From positions 438,743,230 to 438,807,229 of the forward strand of contig NC_081407.1 in assembly GCF_030272615.1 (NCBI RefSeq): a stretch of DNA of 64,000 nt, given 5' to 3'. This document shows positions 11,893 to 23,736 of this stretch, piece after piece (position 1 is the first letter of the stretch; every line of letters starts with the position of its first letter). The stretch is from Cryptomeria japonica (Eukaryota; Streptophyta; Pinopsida; Cupressales; Cupressaceae). The translations under genes and the position numbers were made by a program. Under the pieces are notes generated by a model. The model worked only from the letters and a program-made list of their open reading frames with translations, searched no databases and had not been told where the DNA came from.

Positions 11893-13150
11893 CATAAGAA
11901 AAATAATCATTGATGAGCTATTGGGCATTGTTTTCTAGGAGGGAGATACCACTAGCTATTTTATCAGAGATGACATTGGAGAGAAGCTAGCTGAATCCTT
12001 AGTGCAACCAACACATATAGTCATGGTAGAAGAGGAAATCCTTGCTAGATAAATCTAAATATTTTTTAAAAAGTTAGATTGATTTTCATAATAATAACAA
12101 GGAGAGGCATATGCAAATGAAATTCTCACAAATTGGATAAAGTTTCAAATTCCATAGCATAAATTATGACAATTATGAAAGGACATTCAATCTTTATCAT
12201 AGGAATTTTTAAATTCACTTTGAGAAAAAAAAACCCTATTGGTTGGATTTTCTAGTGTATTCCACACCTTCCCAAATATTAATAATGTTGTCTAGAATAG
12301 ATAATATTTTGATGAATCCATGTTAAGGGAGAGCCACTAAGAAAGAATATGATGGATAGACAATGCAAAGGATCCCACAATCATATTGTAGGAAACATTG
12401 AGTGAGGTGGTAAGTATCCAACTATAGATTCATGCTTGATTGCCAACCTTAGATATGCATTCAAGATTTCCTTTGTTGATGAATTTTTCCAAGAAATTGG
12501 AATGACACACTAAGTTAGATTCTATTAAAGTAAGGTCCTACAATGTCCCATAGAGATTTATCACATTCATAGGGAAAACCATTATCACCAAGAGCTTTAT
12601 CATTTCACGTACTAATCAGTATAGCATGAAGATATTTCAAGGAGATAAGATTTCCACAAGACATTATTTGAATGGCAATGAGATGACACAAAACAACACT
12701 TATACATTAATTAAGAGAAATATCATAGGCATAGTAATATCTTTATTTTTCAAAAACATTCTTGTAATACTAAACAAAGGAATTGAATACATCAAGAATA
12801 TTTGACAAATGTCTATATAATTTTTCAAAATGACCTTTATTTTTTGAGCTATATTCCAAGTACATAGAGATTGAAAAAGTTATTTGGAATCCTTGTTGCC
12901 AACTTTCAACCAATGCTTTAAAAATTTGATTTGGATTCCTATTATATTACAATAATCGATTATCTACATTTGGTTGTAGACCTTGGCCACATACAATTGT
13001 AAAGGCTTGTGAAAAAGTATGTATTCAAGTTGAGAAGATATATAATTGGCATTTAAGGTCATCACCATATAATTATTGTGATGCATACAAGAGAATTGGG
13101 AGCTATATATCTTCAAAAATGGGCTATAAATGATTCTATAATCTCATGAA
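11893..13150. other. Gene-free AT-rich DNA
   Basis: No reading frame with recognisable content on either strand, no clear repeat structure and no RNA gene seen. It is the right-hand continuation of the DNA into which element A inserted. Confidence 0.5.
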
Positions 13151-14278
13151 TAAATCCTGATGCACTGCGAAATGGACAAGGTTAGCAAATGACAAACAAC
13201 ATAAGACACAAGGAATCGTTAGTGTTAGTCAATCAAAAACTAATCTAAATAGGCATATCAAAAGAGATACTAAAATCATGCTAATATATCTAATAAATTA
13301 AACAAAGATAATAAGGCATCTCCAAATGCCTCTTAGCATTCCTTTAGCTCCTTCTCCCTTGTTCCTCTCCTCTCCAAGTTCCAAAATAGTGCAGCTCTCA
13401 GCAGCTTTTTGCACTATGGATGCTTATGGAGGATTGAGGTTTGGGTATTTTGCTCCAAATGTAAAATGAAAAGCTAAAATACTAGATGCTATTTAAAAAT
13501 GATTGATTTTAACCAAAATAACAAGATTTTAGTTTGCTATGCTAAATGCTCTCTAAAATGCCTATAGGTTAAATGCATACAAGTTTTCAGGATCTGGATT
13601 ATGAAGAAATGGGCTCTATTTATAAGAAAAATGGAGCAATGGATGGTTGAGATTGAGTAATCTCAACAAGGGTCAAGATTGAATGGTATTCAATCCATGT
13701 GAAGACTTTCAACCCAATCCCATGTTGACAAGTGTCACCATGAGGAGGCTTGAGAGGAGAGATAAGGAGCATTAAATGCTTGAGGGGACATGATGGTTAC
13801 CCTAGTCAAAGAAATAAATGCTTTGAAGAGACACATGGGTTACATGAGGGTTAAGTTAGGGGTCAAAGTCCTTAACCATGGGTGCAAGTGGAATTAACCA
13901 TTAATGGTCATGTAAGAGCCATAAGTGGTCTGGAAGACTTTAGAGGTTAATTTGTTGAACACACAAAGCATTAATTGCTTTTCAAAGACTTTGGAGTCTT
14001 TGAGAAGTGACTCCAATTTTCTTAGGAATGTGACAATATTTAGGGGATGGATTAGGTTAATTAGGAAGGGTTTAGAAGAATCTAGAAGGGGTTTAGGCAT
14101 GCAAGTGGATTTTGTAGGAAAATGCAAGTGGGAGGAATTTTGGTATTTTCAATTAAAATAAAATCATTTATTTCAATTAAATGGTGTAAGTTGCATTTGG
14201 ATAAATATTTAAATAAATATTAATTTATTTAAATGAGAAAAAGAAGATAAAACATTAAATGTTTGAAAACTTTGAGGG
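13151..14278. other. AT-rich non-coding stretch, possibly an old LTR
   Basis: No credible gene. Repeated ATTAA, GGTCAAG and GACTTT words occur, and at 14098-14240 there are degenerate versions of the 79-bp repeat found downstream, such as the TGCAAGTGG and TAGGAAAATGCAAGTGG words. The whole block to about 15000 may be one decayed LTR, but I could not find paired ends. Confidence 0.35.
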
Positions 14279-14480
14279 AAACCATTAAAGGCTTAAGAAG
14301 ACTTGAGAAGGAAGCCATTAAGTTTGAAGACTTTAAGGGAAACCATTAAAGGCTTAAGAAGACTCTAGAAATAAGCCATTAAGTTTGAAGACTTTAAGGG
14401 AAACCATTAAAGTCTTAAGAAGACTTTAAGGGGAGCCATTAAGTTTGAAGACTTTGAGGGAAACCATTAAAGGTTTCAAG
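14279..14480. repeat. Tandem array, about 61-bp unit, three and a third copies
   Basis: Units start AAACCATTAAAGGCTTAAG at 14279, 14340, 14401 and (partial) 14461. Each continues to a second half with GCCATTAAGTTTGAAGACTTT, so the unit is itself an imperfect internal duplication. Copies differ at several bases. Confidence 0.9.
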
Positions 14481-14499
14481 TGGGTGAGGATAAATAGGA

Positions 14500-14770
14500 T
14501 TTTAAATAAATAATTTATTTAAAATAGTTGTGCAACTTGCATTTGTAGGAAAATGCAAGTGGGTGGAGGATAAAGGTGATTTAAATAAATGATTTATTTA
14601 AAATAGTTGTGCAACTTGCATTTGTAGGAAAATGCAAGTGGGTGGAGGATAAAGGTGATTTAAATAAATAATTTATTTAAAATAGTTGTGCAACTTGCAT
14701 TTGTAGGAAAATGCAAGTGGATGGAGGATAAAGGTGATTTAAATAAATGATTTATTTAAATGTGAGAGGT
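14500..14770. repeat. Tandem array, 79-bp unit with two palindromes
   Basis: Units begin AAAATAGTTG at 14521, 14600 and 14679. Each holds two inverted repeats: CTTGCATTT paired with AAATGCAAG across a 6-nt loop, and a near-perfect palindrome of TTAAATAAAT with ATTTATTTAA around a single central base. The array abuts the 61-bp array and fades into related AT palindromes up to about 14990. Confidence 0.9.
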
Positions 14771-16230
14771 GGGATTTTGGGGGAATTTAAATAAATATTA
14801 ATTTATTTAAATGTGAGAGAAGATTTAATTAAATAAATATGATTTATTTATTTAATTAATGGTCTGAATTTGGTTAAGTGAATTAAATCAAATAAATTGA
14901 ATAATTTATTTAATTAATAGGAGAAGAGGGTTAAGATGAATTAATTAAATATATTAATTTAATTAATTATTGATTGATGGTTAAATAATCAAATAAATAC
15001 TAAATATTCATTTAATTAAGTGGACAGATTTATGTGACTACAAATCCAACCAATATCACCTCTCAAACATGTTACAATATTATAAACACATTGATTATGA
15101 GGAACCATGGATCCATGTTGAAGCAATGACTTGATTAGGTAAATTTTTGGTTTATTTGTCTTATGAGTTTTAAGAACCAACTCAATCCTTAAATAGATTA
15201 TAGGTGCTTGGAAAGTATAAAATATGGAAATGATTAACAACAAGTATGTAATAGAGGGTTATTGAAACTCCTCTAGTTTTAGACTACCCCATATTTTGAA
15301 ACGTTGATATTTACTCTATAATTACTTCATTCAAGACCCTAATAATCTATTCTTCCATTTTTTGTGCATCTAATTTCTCTTTCTCCTTTTCCTAAATGGG
15401 CGATGAATCAATTTCTTGAGCTTCTTCTCCTTTATTTTTCTTCATTTGCATCATCTAGACCTCTTTGCATATATCTTTGTCTTCAATAATTTTGGTAGGC
15501 TCTTCCAATTACCTTTATAATAGTTGTGTATTATTGGTTATCTATATATTTCCTCCTCATCCTCTTGCCACCATGCTTAAATCTTGAATTTATACCTAGA
15601 CTTGAATTTTCTCTAAATACCATATGATTTTTTGGATTGAAGATCATATACCAATTCTATTAAACCAAAACAAATCAAAAGTTTGGATACTTCAAATAGT
15701 GATCAAGAAGATCACTCCATAAAGCCTATCTAGGCTCACCAAAATGTCAAAGTTCAATGGGAACCAGAACTTTCAAGTCTACCATGGCATAAAATTCTAC
15801 ATCGAGAAGCAAAATATTCAATCCTACACATAATAAGTACTAGAAGTATATATATATAGAGTGTCTCATATAATCAAAAAGAACAATTTTATCATCCTTA
15901 ATTTGTGTTCCTGTTATGCCCCACTTCATCAACATCATCCATCCTTATTTCAACATCCTCACCCCTCTCTTATGCATCAAATCCTTCATTGCCATCCTAC
16001 TAATCCTCATCTTCATTATGCAGTCTTACCTCTTCATTCAGTTCATCATACCCTCATCTTCTTGTTTCTCCTCTTCTTGCCTCTTCATATTCTTCCTGAT
16101 GAGCCTCACTGGTTGTCACCTATTTACCCTTCCTCTTTCCTTTGTCTTGGTGCTTTGGTTGTCCCATGTTTTCCTTGTAAGATTCATAGGTGCCTAGAGG
16201 AGGGGAAATCTTTTCCCAGTTGGTAGTGTC
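14771..16230. other. AT-rich DNA, no gene supported
   Basis: First part (to about 15010) consists of AT palindromes built from TTAATTAAATAAAT words. The rest has short open frames on both strands, one His/Leu-rich stretch at 15861-16226, with no domain signature. No RNA gene seen. Confidence 0.45.
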
Positions 16231-16234
16231 AAGT

Positions 16235-16455
16235 TTCTAGTGGGACATTTCCATGTATCTAACTGGTGCATCCCTTTTGAGCCAATATTGATGCTCCTTA
16301 ATGTATACATTTTGGAAATCAATGTATTATTCTTGCAATTTTTTGTCCACTTGCCTCAAGTCTTGAGGCCAATAATCTGCTTCCTTAATATCTTCTTTGA
16401 ACAAGGTAGAAGAGCCCTCTTTAATCACCTTCATAAATCTATCTACTGGTAATTT
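16235..16455 (-). pseudogene. Short unidentified coding remnant, minus strand
   Basis: Read on the minus strand from about 16455, one frame stays open for some 45 codons, meets one stop and stays open for about 25 more, with normal amino-acid make-up including VDRFMKVIKEG, YWPQDLRQVDKKLQE and YWLKRDAPVRYM. I do not recognise the family. It lies just upstream of the LINE I remnant on the same strand, but need not be part of it. It could be a chance frame. Confidence 0.3.
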
Positions 16456-16619
16456 TACTGTGAGAGGACATGTTCAATAATCAATAAGGATGTGAGTCTA
16501 CGACCAGACCCACTAAGGACTCTATCCTTGCCTTGGTAAAGATGTTGATTATAATTTTTTCACAAGATCCATAAAATTCCAGTAGAAAGACATAACCAAA
16601 ACATATTATTCCTTTTTTA

Positions 16620-17764
16620 AAGCCCATTAACATGACCGATTATAATTTCAGACCAAGAGTTAACATCACATATGTTCCAACCATTAATCTGGCCCATGAG
16701 CAATGACCACACAAAGATTGCATACCAACAATTGAAGAACATATGAATATAACTTTCAGGAGTTCCACAAACAAGACATATGGCAACCTTATCATCAAAT
16801 GGTAGTTTCTAAATCAACATTATTTGCCATCTAAAACATTTATTTTTAGGATCAACTAGACCATATCAATAATTAAAGAAGACTTTGGACCACATTCTAA
16901 CATCCCAATTCAAATTCCAAACCTTAGTATGCTCAAGAATGCAATCAAAATGGACTTGGAGCTTATATAGACATTTAGCTTTAAGCTTTAGGAAAGGAGA
17001 ATTGTTTGCCCATTTAACATAGGAAGGGCATTCATTATCCTCTTTAATTTGCACAGGTTGCTTTAAACACATTAGACTCTTTTCAAGAATAACATATGTC
17101 CTCTTATTACTAAAATATAAATTAAATTCTTTATGTAATGTGTTCCAATTTTTTAGAATGCCATTGCAAAAAATGTCATTGAATGTAGAGATACCCAGGT
17201 TATTCCATTTCCTAGCAGAGAACCCTTGTAACAAAGCTAATGGTTTGCCCTTATGCATTAGATTCAACAATGGGGATCTGCAACCACTTATTATCCCTTG
17301 ATTGAGAGCAATAACATCATTACCTCTAATTAGACTTTTACAAATCTCCCAAGCCCTCCAAATGTTGTGAAAGATAATAGAACTTGAATGCATAAGGCTA
17401 AAATTAGAGAAGAGGTTGTCAACAATGTAGATGTTATCCCATTTCCTTGATATTTTAGGGTAGGCTTCTAAAATGTTCCATCTGACTAAGATTTTCCTAG
17501 GCTCATTTCCTTACATAGCTTTCATAATCCACTTTGTGGCTAGAGTTATACCTTGGGTTTTTAAATCCTTCCATCCCAAAACCCCATCTTCCTTGGTCAT
17601 GCAACACCACTCCCATCTGATTACATGCTTCTTTTTAGGCCCCTTCTCGTCTAACCAAAGATACCTTCTAATAACCTTTTGAATGATATTCATTTGATAA
17701 TAGGAAAAAAACCACACAAAAGCATAGTAGTTAGAGTATGTAGAGAGGACCTTATGACAAACTT
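16620..17764 (-). pseudogene. LINE I remnant (left part): C-terminal half of an L1-type ORF2
   Basis: One minus-strand frame, broken by stops, carries the part of a plant L1 ORF2 after the polymerase core. From 17764 it shows the post-RT region (VIRRYLWLDEKGPKKKHVIRWEW, then DGVLGWKDLK), matching the usual FLW...W...C.PK..GGLG..DL pattern. From 17393 to 16866 comes the long linker, and around 16790-16670 a zinc-finger RVT domain with ICLVCGTPE, then HMFFNC and W. It ends abruptly at 17764 where element B begins. The missing upstream part resumes at 56886-57230 on the same strand and in the correct order, so LINE I is the oldest layer of the nested complex. No RNase H domain was recognised below 16670. 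Confidence 0.85.
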
Positions 17765-18542
17765 TGATGCAGGAGCATCCCCGGTTCTTGGCAATCTTGC
17801 ATCAACCAAAAATAATTTCTTTCTAGTTTGTTTTTTGTTTTTGTTTTATCATTTTTTCCTGCATTTTCTTGCATTTTCTCACCGGATCTTGCGGAGCTGG
17901 ATTTTACTTGTAATCATGATTATCTTTCTTATTTCTAAACCATGTGACGTTTGGATATTTTTCGGCAAGTTATCGCTTCCAGATTCCAAGATAGTTTTCT
18001 AGCTTAGAACACCAGAACCGCTTGGACCTATTTGCTATTGGTGAATCTTGTGGATGCTTTTTGTAGATTGCAGAGCTTCAATTCATTGATTCCAATGTTC
18101 CTTGGCATGTGGCCCACCTTCCCTTTGATCCATACTTTATCCTTTGGATTTTTCGGAGGATTCTCTTTGGCAGAGGTCGACTTGGCAGTTTTACATGTTT
18201 GATCTTATTCTTTGGTATTTGATCCCTCTTGGGATGACGTGGATCTCTCTTGAGAATATAAATAAATGTAATTAAGCATCATAATTTATTCAAAGGGAAT
18301 ATAGAAGATGTATTAAGATTTAGAGGTCCGAAGTTGACCAATTCTATAATTGAGCATGTATGTATAAGGCCAGTGAGCCGAATCTTGTAGTACGAATGTT
18401 ACCGGCCATTTGTAATCAGTTTTCATGATCTAATTTATTTAGTTCTGCATTGCCTCCATCATCTTGTCTTGCTTTTGTTGTGTTTACTGTTGCTGCATGG
18501 TCCAGATGGATCTCATTGAGGTCCCTCCTAACCATGACTGCA
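17765..18542 (+). repeat. Element B 5' LTR, 778 bp
   Basis: Starts TGATGCAGGAGCATCC and ends CATGACTGCA, five bases before the primer site. The preceding bases are AACTT (17760-17764); no partner duplication can be checked because the 3' LTR is deleted. The first bases resemble the LTR start of element C (TGATGCAGGAGCACC), but the 3' halves differ. Confidence 0.82.
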
Positions 18543-18547
18543 CCAAG

Positions 18548-18559
18548 TGGTATCAGAGC
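18548..18559 (+). promoter_or_regulatory. Primer-binding site of element B (initiator tRNA-Met)
   Basis: TGGTATCAGAGC lies five bases after the LTR end, perfect to the tRNA-Met core. Confidence 0.93.
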
Positions 18560-18648
18560 GGGATTTTATTCCGGAGATTGCGTTGTCCTGAATATTTTAT
18601 TGTAGGGTGGTGGATTGTGGATCTTACCTGTAGCTGCAGAGGACTAGC

Positions 18649-19770
18649 ATGAAGATAGCACAAAGAGGAAATAGGAATGGTGGAGCGCATGGGAATGGAG
18701 ACTCTATTGTAATGGAAATGTTGAAAGGAATTGCAACCCTGTTAGAAGCTGTTGAAACAACCCAAAGAAGAGGTTGACATATTGAAGATGTGAGCAAAGA
18801 TGATGAAGAAGAAGAAGCACTGACATAACAAGTAGAAAATCCACTAGTGATCGATCCAGATGAAGAGAGGTTTTTGAAGGTTTTGAGTAGGGGGAACACC
18901 AAACCACATTTTACCCCACTAGAGTATGATGGTAAGTTGGATTCAGATGAATTAATGGATTGGATCTCGGAGATGGAGAAGCACTTTTATTTTGAGAACA
19001 CTGCGGAAGAAAGGAAGGTGAAATATGCTTGTACTTGGTTGAAAGGTCATGCATTTATTTGGTGGGAACATTTGCAGGTTGATAGACAAAGAAGAGGCAA
19101 AGAGAAGATCAAATCATGGGAGCAGATGGTTGCCAAGTTGAAATCAAAGTCTATGCTAGTTGATTATCAAGTAAATCTATTCCAGAAGTTGAAGAACTTG
19201 AAGCAGAAAGAATCAAGTGCGAAGGAGTATAACGATGCATTCTACAAGTTGAATATCAAATCCAGACATGTCGATGATGAGATTAAAAAAGTTGCAAGAT
19301 ATTTGAATGGGTTGCAAATGTCTATACAAGATGAACTCAATTTGATAAAGTTGTTGAGTGTTGAAGAAGCTTAGCAATATGCCTTTAAAGAAGAAGAGAA
19401 GTTGAGCAAAAGACATCAACAGAGATAGCGAGGTAGAGGTGGAAGGTTTTCCAGAGGAAGATTTCAAGGAGGAAGAGGATATTCTGGAGGAAGGGGAACC
19501 TATACAGATTAAAACAAGGACAAGGAAGTAAGAAAAGATGGTAGTTTATACTGGAAGAATGATAGAAATTTCTATCGGAGAAGAGAACTTGATGGTTACC
19601 AGAATGAAGGTTTTGGAAAAGATGACAAAAGACAAGATAAGAGAGTGTTTAGAGGAACTTGCTTTAGTGTGGAGGAGGAGGACATCATGCTTTCGAATGT
19701 AAGAAGACAGAGAACACTGGGAGAACAGCCTTGGTATAAGAAAGCCCCACTGGATCAACTAACAAACTAG
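18649..19770 (+). pseudogene. Element B gag with CCHC knuckle, broken
   Basis: The ATG at 18649 opens a frame that runs through the gag core with several stops. The core at 18847-19374 shows FTPLEYDGKLDSDELMDWISEMEKHF, then ACTWLKGHAFIWWEH, then VNLFQKLKNLKQKESSAKEY, the capsid pattern of plant Ty3/gypsy. A Gly/Arg-rich stretch follows at 19425-19500. Near 19660-19705 the sequence codes a C-x2-C-x4-H-x4-C knuckle but in a frame that changes inside the motif, so one base was lost there. The last in-frame stop is at 19768. Confidence 0.87.
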
Positions 19771-19779
19771 AAGATGGAG

Positions 19780-20289
19780 AACTGTTGATGGTGAGGAGAG
19801 CCTTGTGTCATACTAGAGAGGATGAAGAGATCTTGCAGAGGAGAAATTTGTTCAAGACTAGGTGTAAGGTATTTGGTAAGTGTTGCAAAGTAGTTATTTA
19901 TAGTGGTAGTTCGCATAATCTTGTTTCAGAATAAATGGTGAATAAATTGAAGTTGGAAAGATTGAAACACCCTAAGCCTTACCAAATAGTATGGATTCGG
20001 GATGATCATAAGTTGTTAGTGAGTGAGCAATGCTTGGTGAAATTGAAAAATTGGAAATTATCATGATGAAGTTTTGTGTGATATTATGCCTATGGATATT
20101 TGTCACATTTTGGTCGGTAGACCTTGGCATTTTGATAGACAAGGAAAACATGATGGAATGAAGAACATATAAACTATTGTAGCAAATGGGATGAAACAAA
20201 CCTTGTTACCCTTGGAGGAGCCCTTGAAGAGTGAAGTCTGTATGAATGCTAGAATATGTTCAGTGGATGGAAGGAAATTCTTGGATTGA
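19780..20289 (+). pseudogene. Element B aspartic protease region, decayed
   Basis: Between gag and reverse transcriptase, several frames together read as a protease region: CKVFGKCCKVVIYSGSSHNLVSE near 19867-19935, in which the catalytic Asp of the usual D-S-G triad is Tyr, then LKHPKPYQIVW and, after frame changes, HILVGRPW near 20105-20130. At least three frameshifts are needed to read it, so it is certainly dead. Confidence 0.75.
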
Positions 20290-21063
20290 ATGAGACATGA
20301 GAATGTGTGTTTTTCCTTAGTTCCTAAGAAGACTGGGAACCTGAAGCATGAAGAAGAAGAACTAGAGGAGATAAAAGAGTTGTTGACAGAGTATGAAGAC
20401 ATCATTTCAAATAATGTGTCTGATGGATTACCACATGTGAGGAGCATTAGTCATTGCATGGACCTGATTCTCAGAGCTAGTTTGCCTAACAAAGCTGCAC
20501 ATCGGATGGCATCGGTAGAGAATGAGCAATTGAATAGATAAGTGCAGGAATTGTTGAAGAAAGATTTGATCAGAGAAAGTTTCAATCCTTGTGCAGTAAC
20601 TGTCATGTTAGCACCTAAGAAGAATGGAGAATGGAATATGTGTACCGATTCTCGCACGATAAACAAGATCACAATGAAGTACCAATTTCCTTTGCCTAGG
20701 ATGGATGACATAATGGGTTGTTTGAGTGGAGCCAAATACTACACAAAGATAGAATTGAAGAGTGGATATCATCATATCAGAATCAAAGAAGGAGATGAGT
20801 GGAAGACACCATTCAAGATAAATGAAGGATTATATGAATGGTTGGTGATACCTTTTGGGTTGACTAATGCACCAAGTACTTTCATAAGGTTGATGAATGA
20901 GGCATTGAAGAAATTATTGGGTAAGTTTGTTATTGTATGTTTGGATGACATTTTAATTTTTAGTAAGACAAAAGAGGAGCATTTGTTGCATTTAAGACAA
21001 GTTTTGCAGAGGTTGAGAGAAGAGAATTTGTTGATAAATCTAAAATAATGTAGTTTCATGAAA
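20290..21063 (+). pseudogene. Element B reverse transcriptase, 5' part
   Basis: One frame, with a stop at 20539, covers most of a Ty3/gypsy reverse transcriptase: MQELLKKDLIRES, then TDSRTINKITMKYQFPLPRMDD, LKSGYHHIRI, IPFGLTNAPSTF and the active-site box VCLDDILIFSK. It breaks at 21068 where element C starts; the next residues of the domain are found at 31221 onwards. Arg in the usual C-x-D-Y-R box is kept as DSRTIN. It copies element RNA when intact. Confidence 0.92.
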
Positions 21064-21068
21064 GAAGA
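21064..21068. repeat. Target-site duplication of element C, left copy (GAAGA)
   Basis: GAAGA precedes TGATGCAGG at 21069; the same five bases follow the other LTR at 31220-31224. Dropping one copy rejoins the reverse transcriptase frame of element B. Confidence 0.93.
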
Positions 21069-21530
21069 TGATGCAGGAGCACCGGTCTAATTCTTACCAG
21101 TTGGGCAGTTTTTAGTGGAATTGCTTAAGAGCATGGCATTTCTTCATGTTTGAGTGTTTAGCATTATGGTTTTGGGTTCATTCCCTTGTCTTCATGGTCA
21201 TTGTTATATTCAAGTTTCATAGCTTTTGGCTTTGTTTCCGGTAAGATGTGGATTTTGGTATTGTCCCGGTTGATGTATTCTTACCGGTTAGCCTGGCTGT
21301 ATGTTGAGTGAAGATGATTTCAGCTTGCAATTGATCTCCATGACTTACAGATCGTTTGAGGTGTTTCTTTGGGTCTTGGTCGGTATTCCTAGAGGTTTGT
21401 GCATCATTTTATGATTTGGAGATTGTTCTTAGTGATTTGAGTTGACATGTTACTGTTGCACATTTCATGAACCGGTTGGTCTTTGGGCTGACTTGATGAG
21501 TTGTAATAATTTGCAGATGGTATAAATGGA

Positions 21531-21538
21531 AGCTTGTG
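21531..21538 (+). promoter_or_regulatory. Possible TATA box in element C LTR
   Basis: TATAAATG is kept at the same place in the other LTR (30778-30785). About 290-440 bases of LTR follow in each copy, consistent with U3/R placement. No start site can be assigned from sequence alone. Confidence 0.4.
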
Positions 21539-21801
21539 AATCATTTGAAGACAACAGAGAAGTTAGAAGATTGAAGACAGAGCTTGGAGACTGAGCAAAG
21601 ATGTAGAACCGATGACATTTTGATCCGGTAGGACTGAGGCCAGAAGGCTATGGTCCAGATTAAGATAGAACTGATAGACCATTACCGGAAGCCAATTTCA
21701 TATGAGGATGATCTATGGATCTTGTAATTGCATCGTAAGCATTGTTTGTATCCTGGACTATGATCCAGCATGTGACATGTATAATTCTTCAAATTGTAAT
21801 A

Positions 21802-21820
21802 AGATTCATTGACATTGTTT
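21802..21820. repeat. Target-site duplication of LINE J, left copy (19 bp)
   Basis: AGATTCATTGACATTGTTT; the right copy at 29796-29814 differs at one base (C for G). A long duplication like this is typical of LINE target-primed reverse transcription and unlike the 5-bp marks of the LTR elements here. Confidence 0.92.
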
Positions 21821-22012
21821 TTGATTAAGAAAAATCAGGTTTTAAGGGACCCGAAACCCGCATACAAAATGAAGGATAAGCATGAAAGAAACTAGAGAAG
21901 ACAAACCCTAGACAGAAAAGCTGCATAAAAACTAGTAGAAAAACCAGCAGCTAGGAAAAAAGGATAGCACAGAGCCAGCGAGAAACTAGCATCCAAAAAC
22001 CAGTATTACATA

Positions 22013-23736
22013 TCAAATAAAAACTTTAAAGGACTCCTCTGCATTCTTAACCAACAACATTGTGGTCTTAGCGGCTTCTCTCAGATCTTTCTTCTCCTGC
22101 TTCAGCTGAATGTCTTTCATCTTTGTCTCCAAATCACTAGTCGTCTGCCTGGTCCTTTGCCTGTAGATTTGTGGAGTAGAGCTAGAGGTCAGCAAATCAT
22201 CAATGATAACCATATCCTTATTCCAATTTTTCCTCTCCAAGTGATCCACCAAGGCATTCATATTTTGAGATGAGATCCTCAAGACCTCAAGACTGTGGTT
22301 CATAAAATTCTTCAATGCCTTCTCAATTTTAGCAACCCGATTGATGATAATTCGTTATCAGCCTCCGTCTTATCTTTGACAATTCTAATCACATCTTCCA
22401 GGTGTTTCAAGTCACCTTTTATAAGATCTTTCTCCAACCAGTCTTGCATTTCAATTTCATCCTCTGCTTCGCTGGTTTCCCCTTCCAAACTCTTTTTCCC
22501 TGAATTAGTATCCTTGATCAAATTGTGAATCTTATACTCCGGGCCTCTCTATTTACTCTATATGCTGGTAATATTTTCAATAATCCACTTCTAAAAATTA
22601 AAAGACTCCAGCGTGCAATTTCAAGCACCATTCAAAATGGTGTTTGTTGTGTCCCTTCCCTTCTCAGAGCTCACAAAATTAGGGTTAGCTTCCTCCATGG
22701 AATTCTGGGCAACATTCCTGCTATCTGAAGCCATAGGGTTAGAATCAGGGTTTTGAGTATAAACATCTCTTTTCCCTTCCTCCTCTTTTGCAGCATCCTC
22801 TTTCTTCTCACTTTCCAAATCAATATCTGCCTCCTTCCCCTGTTCCTCCTCCATACCATCAACCACATCCGTGTCCACTTTGTCGATGTCAGCCCTTCCT
22901 TTTTTATGGATAGGAACATTAGACAAATAATCTTCAGACTCAGAGTCATTACAACTCTCTGAAATATGAGCATTTGTCACTAGATTATCATCCTTGCTAA
23001 CCCTAGCTTTTTTCTTCAAGTGTTCGTAAATGAGCAGAATAAGCCTCTGATGGGCTATGGGGTAAAATTTGGGCTTTTTGGCATGGTCAACCAAGCTCTC
23101 ATTCAAGGAAGATGCTAAATAAAAGGGCAGAGAAATCTTAACCCAATGGCGGAAATGATTATGTATAGCAAAATGATAGTTGTAAACTTTAGTAAATCTA
23201 CCATCAATAGTCAGGAATTCCATCAAAACCCTTAGCATTTTCTGCCAAAAAGACTTTACCTGATGAGGGAGGTAGTAAGAAACATTGTCTTTCTTGGCAA
23301 GCCGAGCCTTCTCATCATCAGTTTTCAGGAAATTTTTAATTGCTTCAGTGGCAAACTTTCAGTATCTGTAGAACTTTGTGCCCTCCTTCTGCAATCCAGT
23401 GACCTCCGCAACCAAATCCTCATCAATCTTCCAGGTTTCCCCAAACAACGTAACTTTGTTGTTGTTCCAACCCTTAGCAAAGCCTTGAGACACCGATTTT
23501 TTGCTTCCATGTAGCTTTTCCATATAGTCTGTGAATCCATATCTATGGAGCCTCCTCCACACTTTCCGCTCACTTTTCCAGTTCTCACAATCAGATGGCT
23601 CATTCTGGTTTAGGTTACCTCCCATGTTGAAAAGTAGGTCAAGGTCTTCAATAGTATATCTCATAAATTGCAGACCAAGACTTAAACACAGGCTCTTGAG
23701 AAAAATACTGGATTCACAAAATAGAGTACCTTCCAT
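22013..23736 (-). pseudogene. LINE J third reading frame: accessory protein of unknown function
   Basis: Downstream of ORF2 on the same strand, one frame runs from about 23736 (possibly about 23810, where an open stretch precedes the first ATG) to 22312 with only a few stops (one at 23357-23359), then a frameshift leads into 22315-22013. The N-terminal part is globular: RYTIEDLDLLFNMGG, WRRLHRYGFTDYMEKLHG, then the motif WKIDEDLVAEVTGL and EGTKFYRY. A middle part has HWVKISLPFYLASSLNESL. The C-terminal third is acidic and Lys/Glu-rich with likely coiled coil. A similar K-I...VTGL...G motif occurs in the accessory frame of element F at 42073. I do not know its function; it is not a standard LINE ORF. 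It could be a captured retroelement or host gene. Confidence 0.7.

Larger units (their letters stand above)
21069..21820 (+). repeat. Element C 5' LTR, first part
   Basis: Matches 30325 onwards closely until AGATTCATTGACATTGTTT, where LINE J interrupts. It continues at 29796. A TATAAATG box lies at 21531. Confidence 0.9.

Noticed and set aside
14279-14770. Possible CRISPR-like array
   Set aside because: Units are head-to-tail with no variable spacers, and the sequence is eukaryotic.
15861-16226. 121-codon His/Leu/Pro-rich frame
   Set aside because: Low-complexity composition, alternate frame equally open, no motif.
18548-18559. tRNA-Met-like words (also at 8450, 29966, 34017)
   Set aside because: Only the 12-base complement of the tRNA end, placed after LTRs: primer sites, not tRNA genes.
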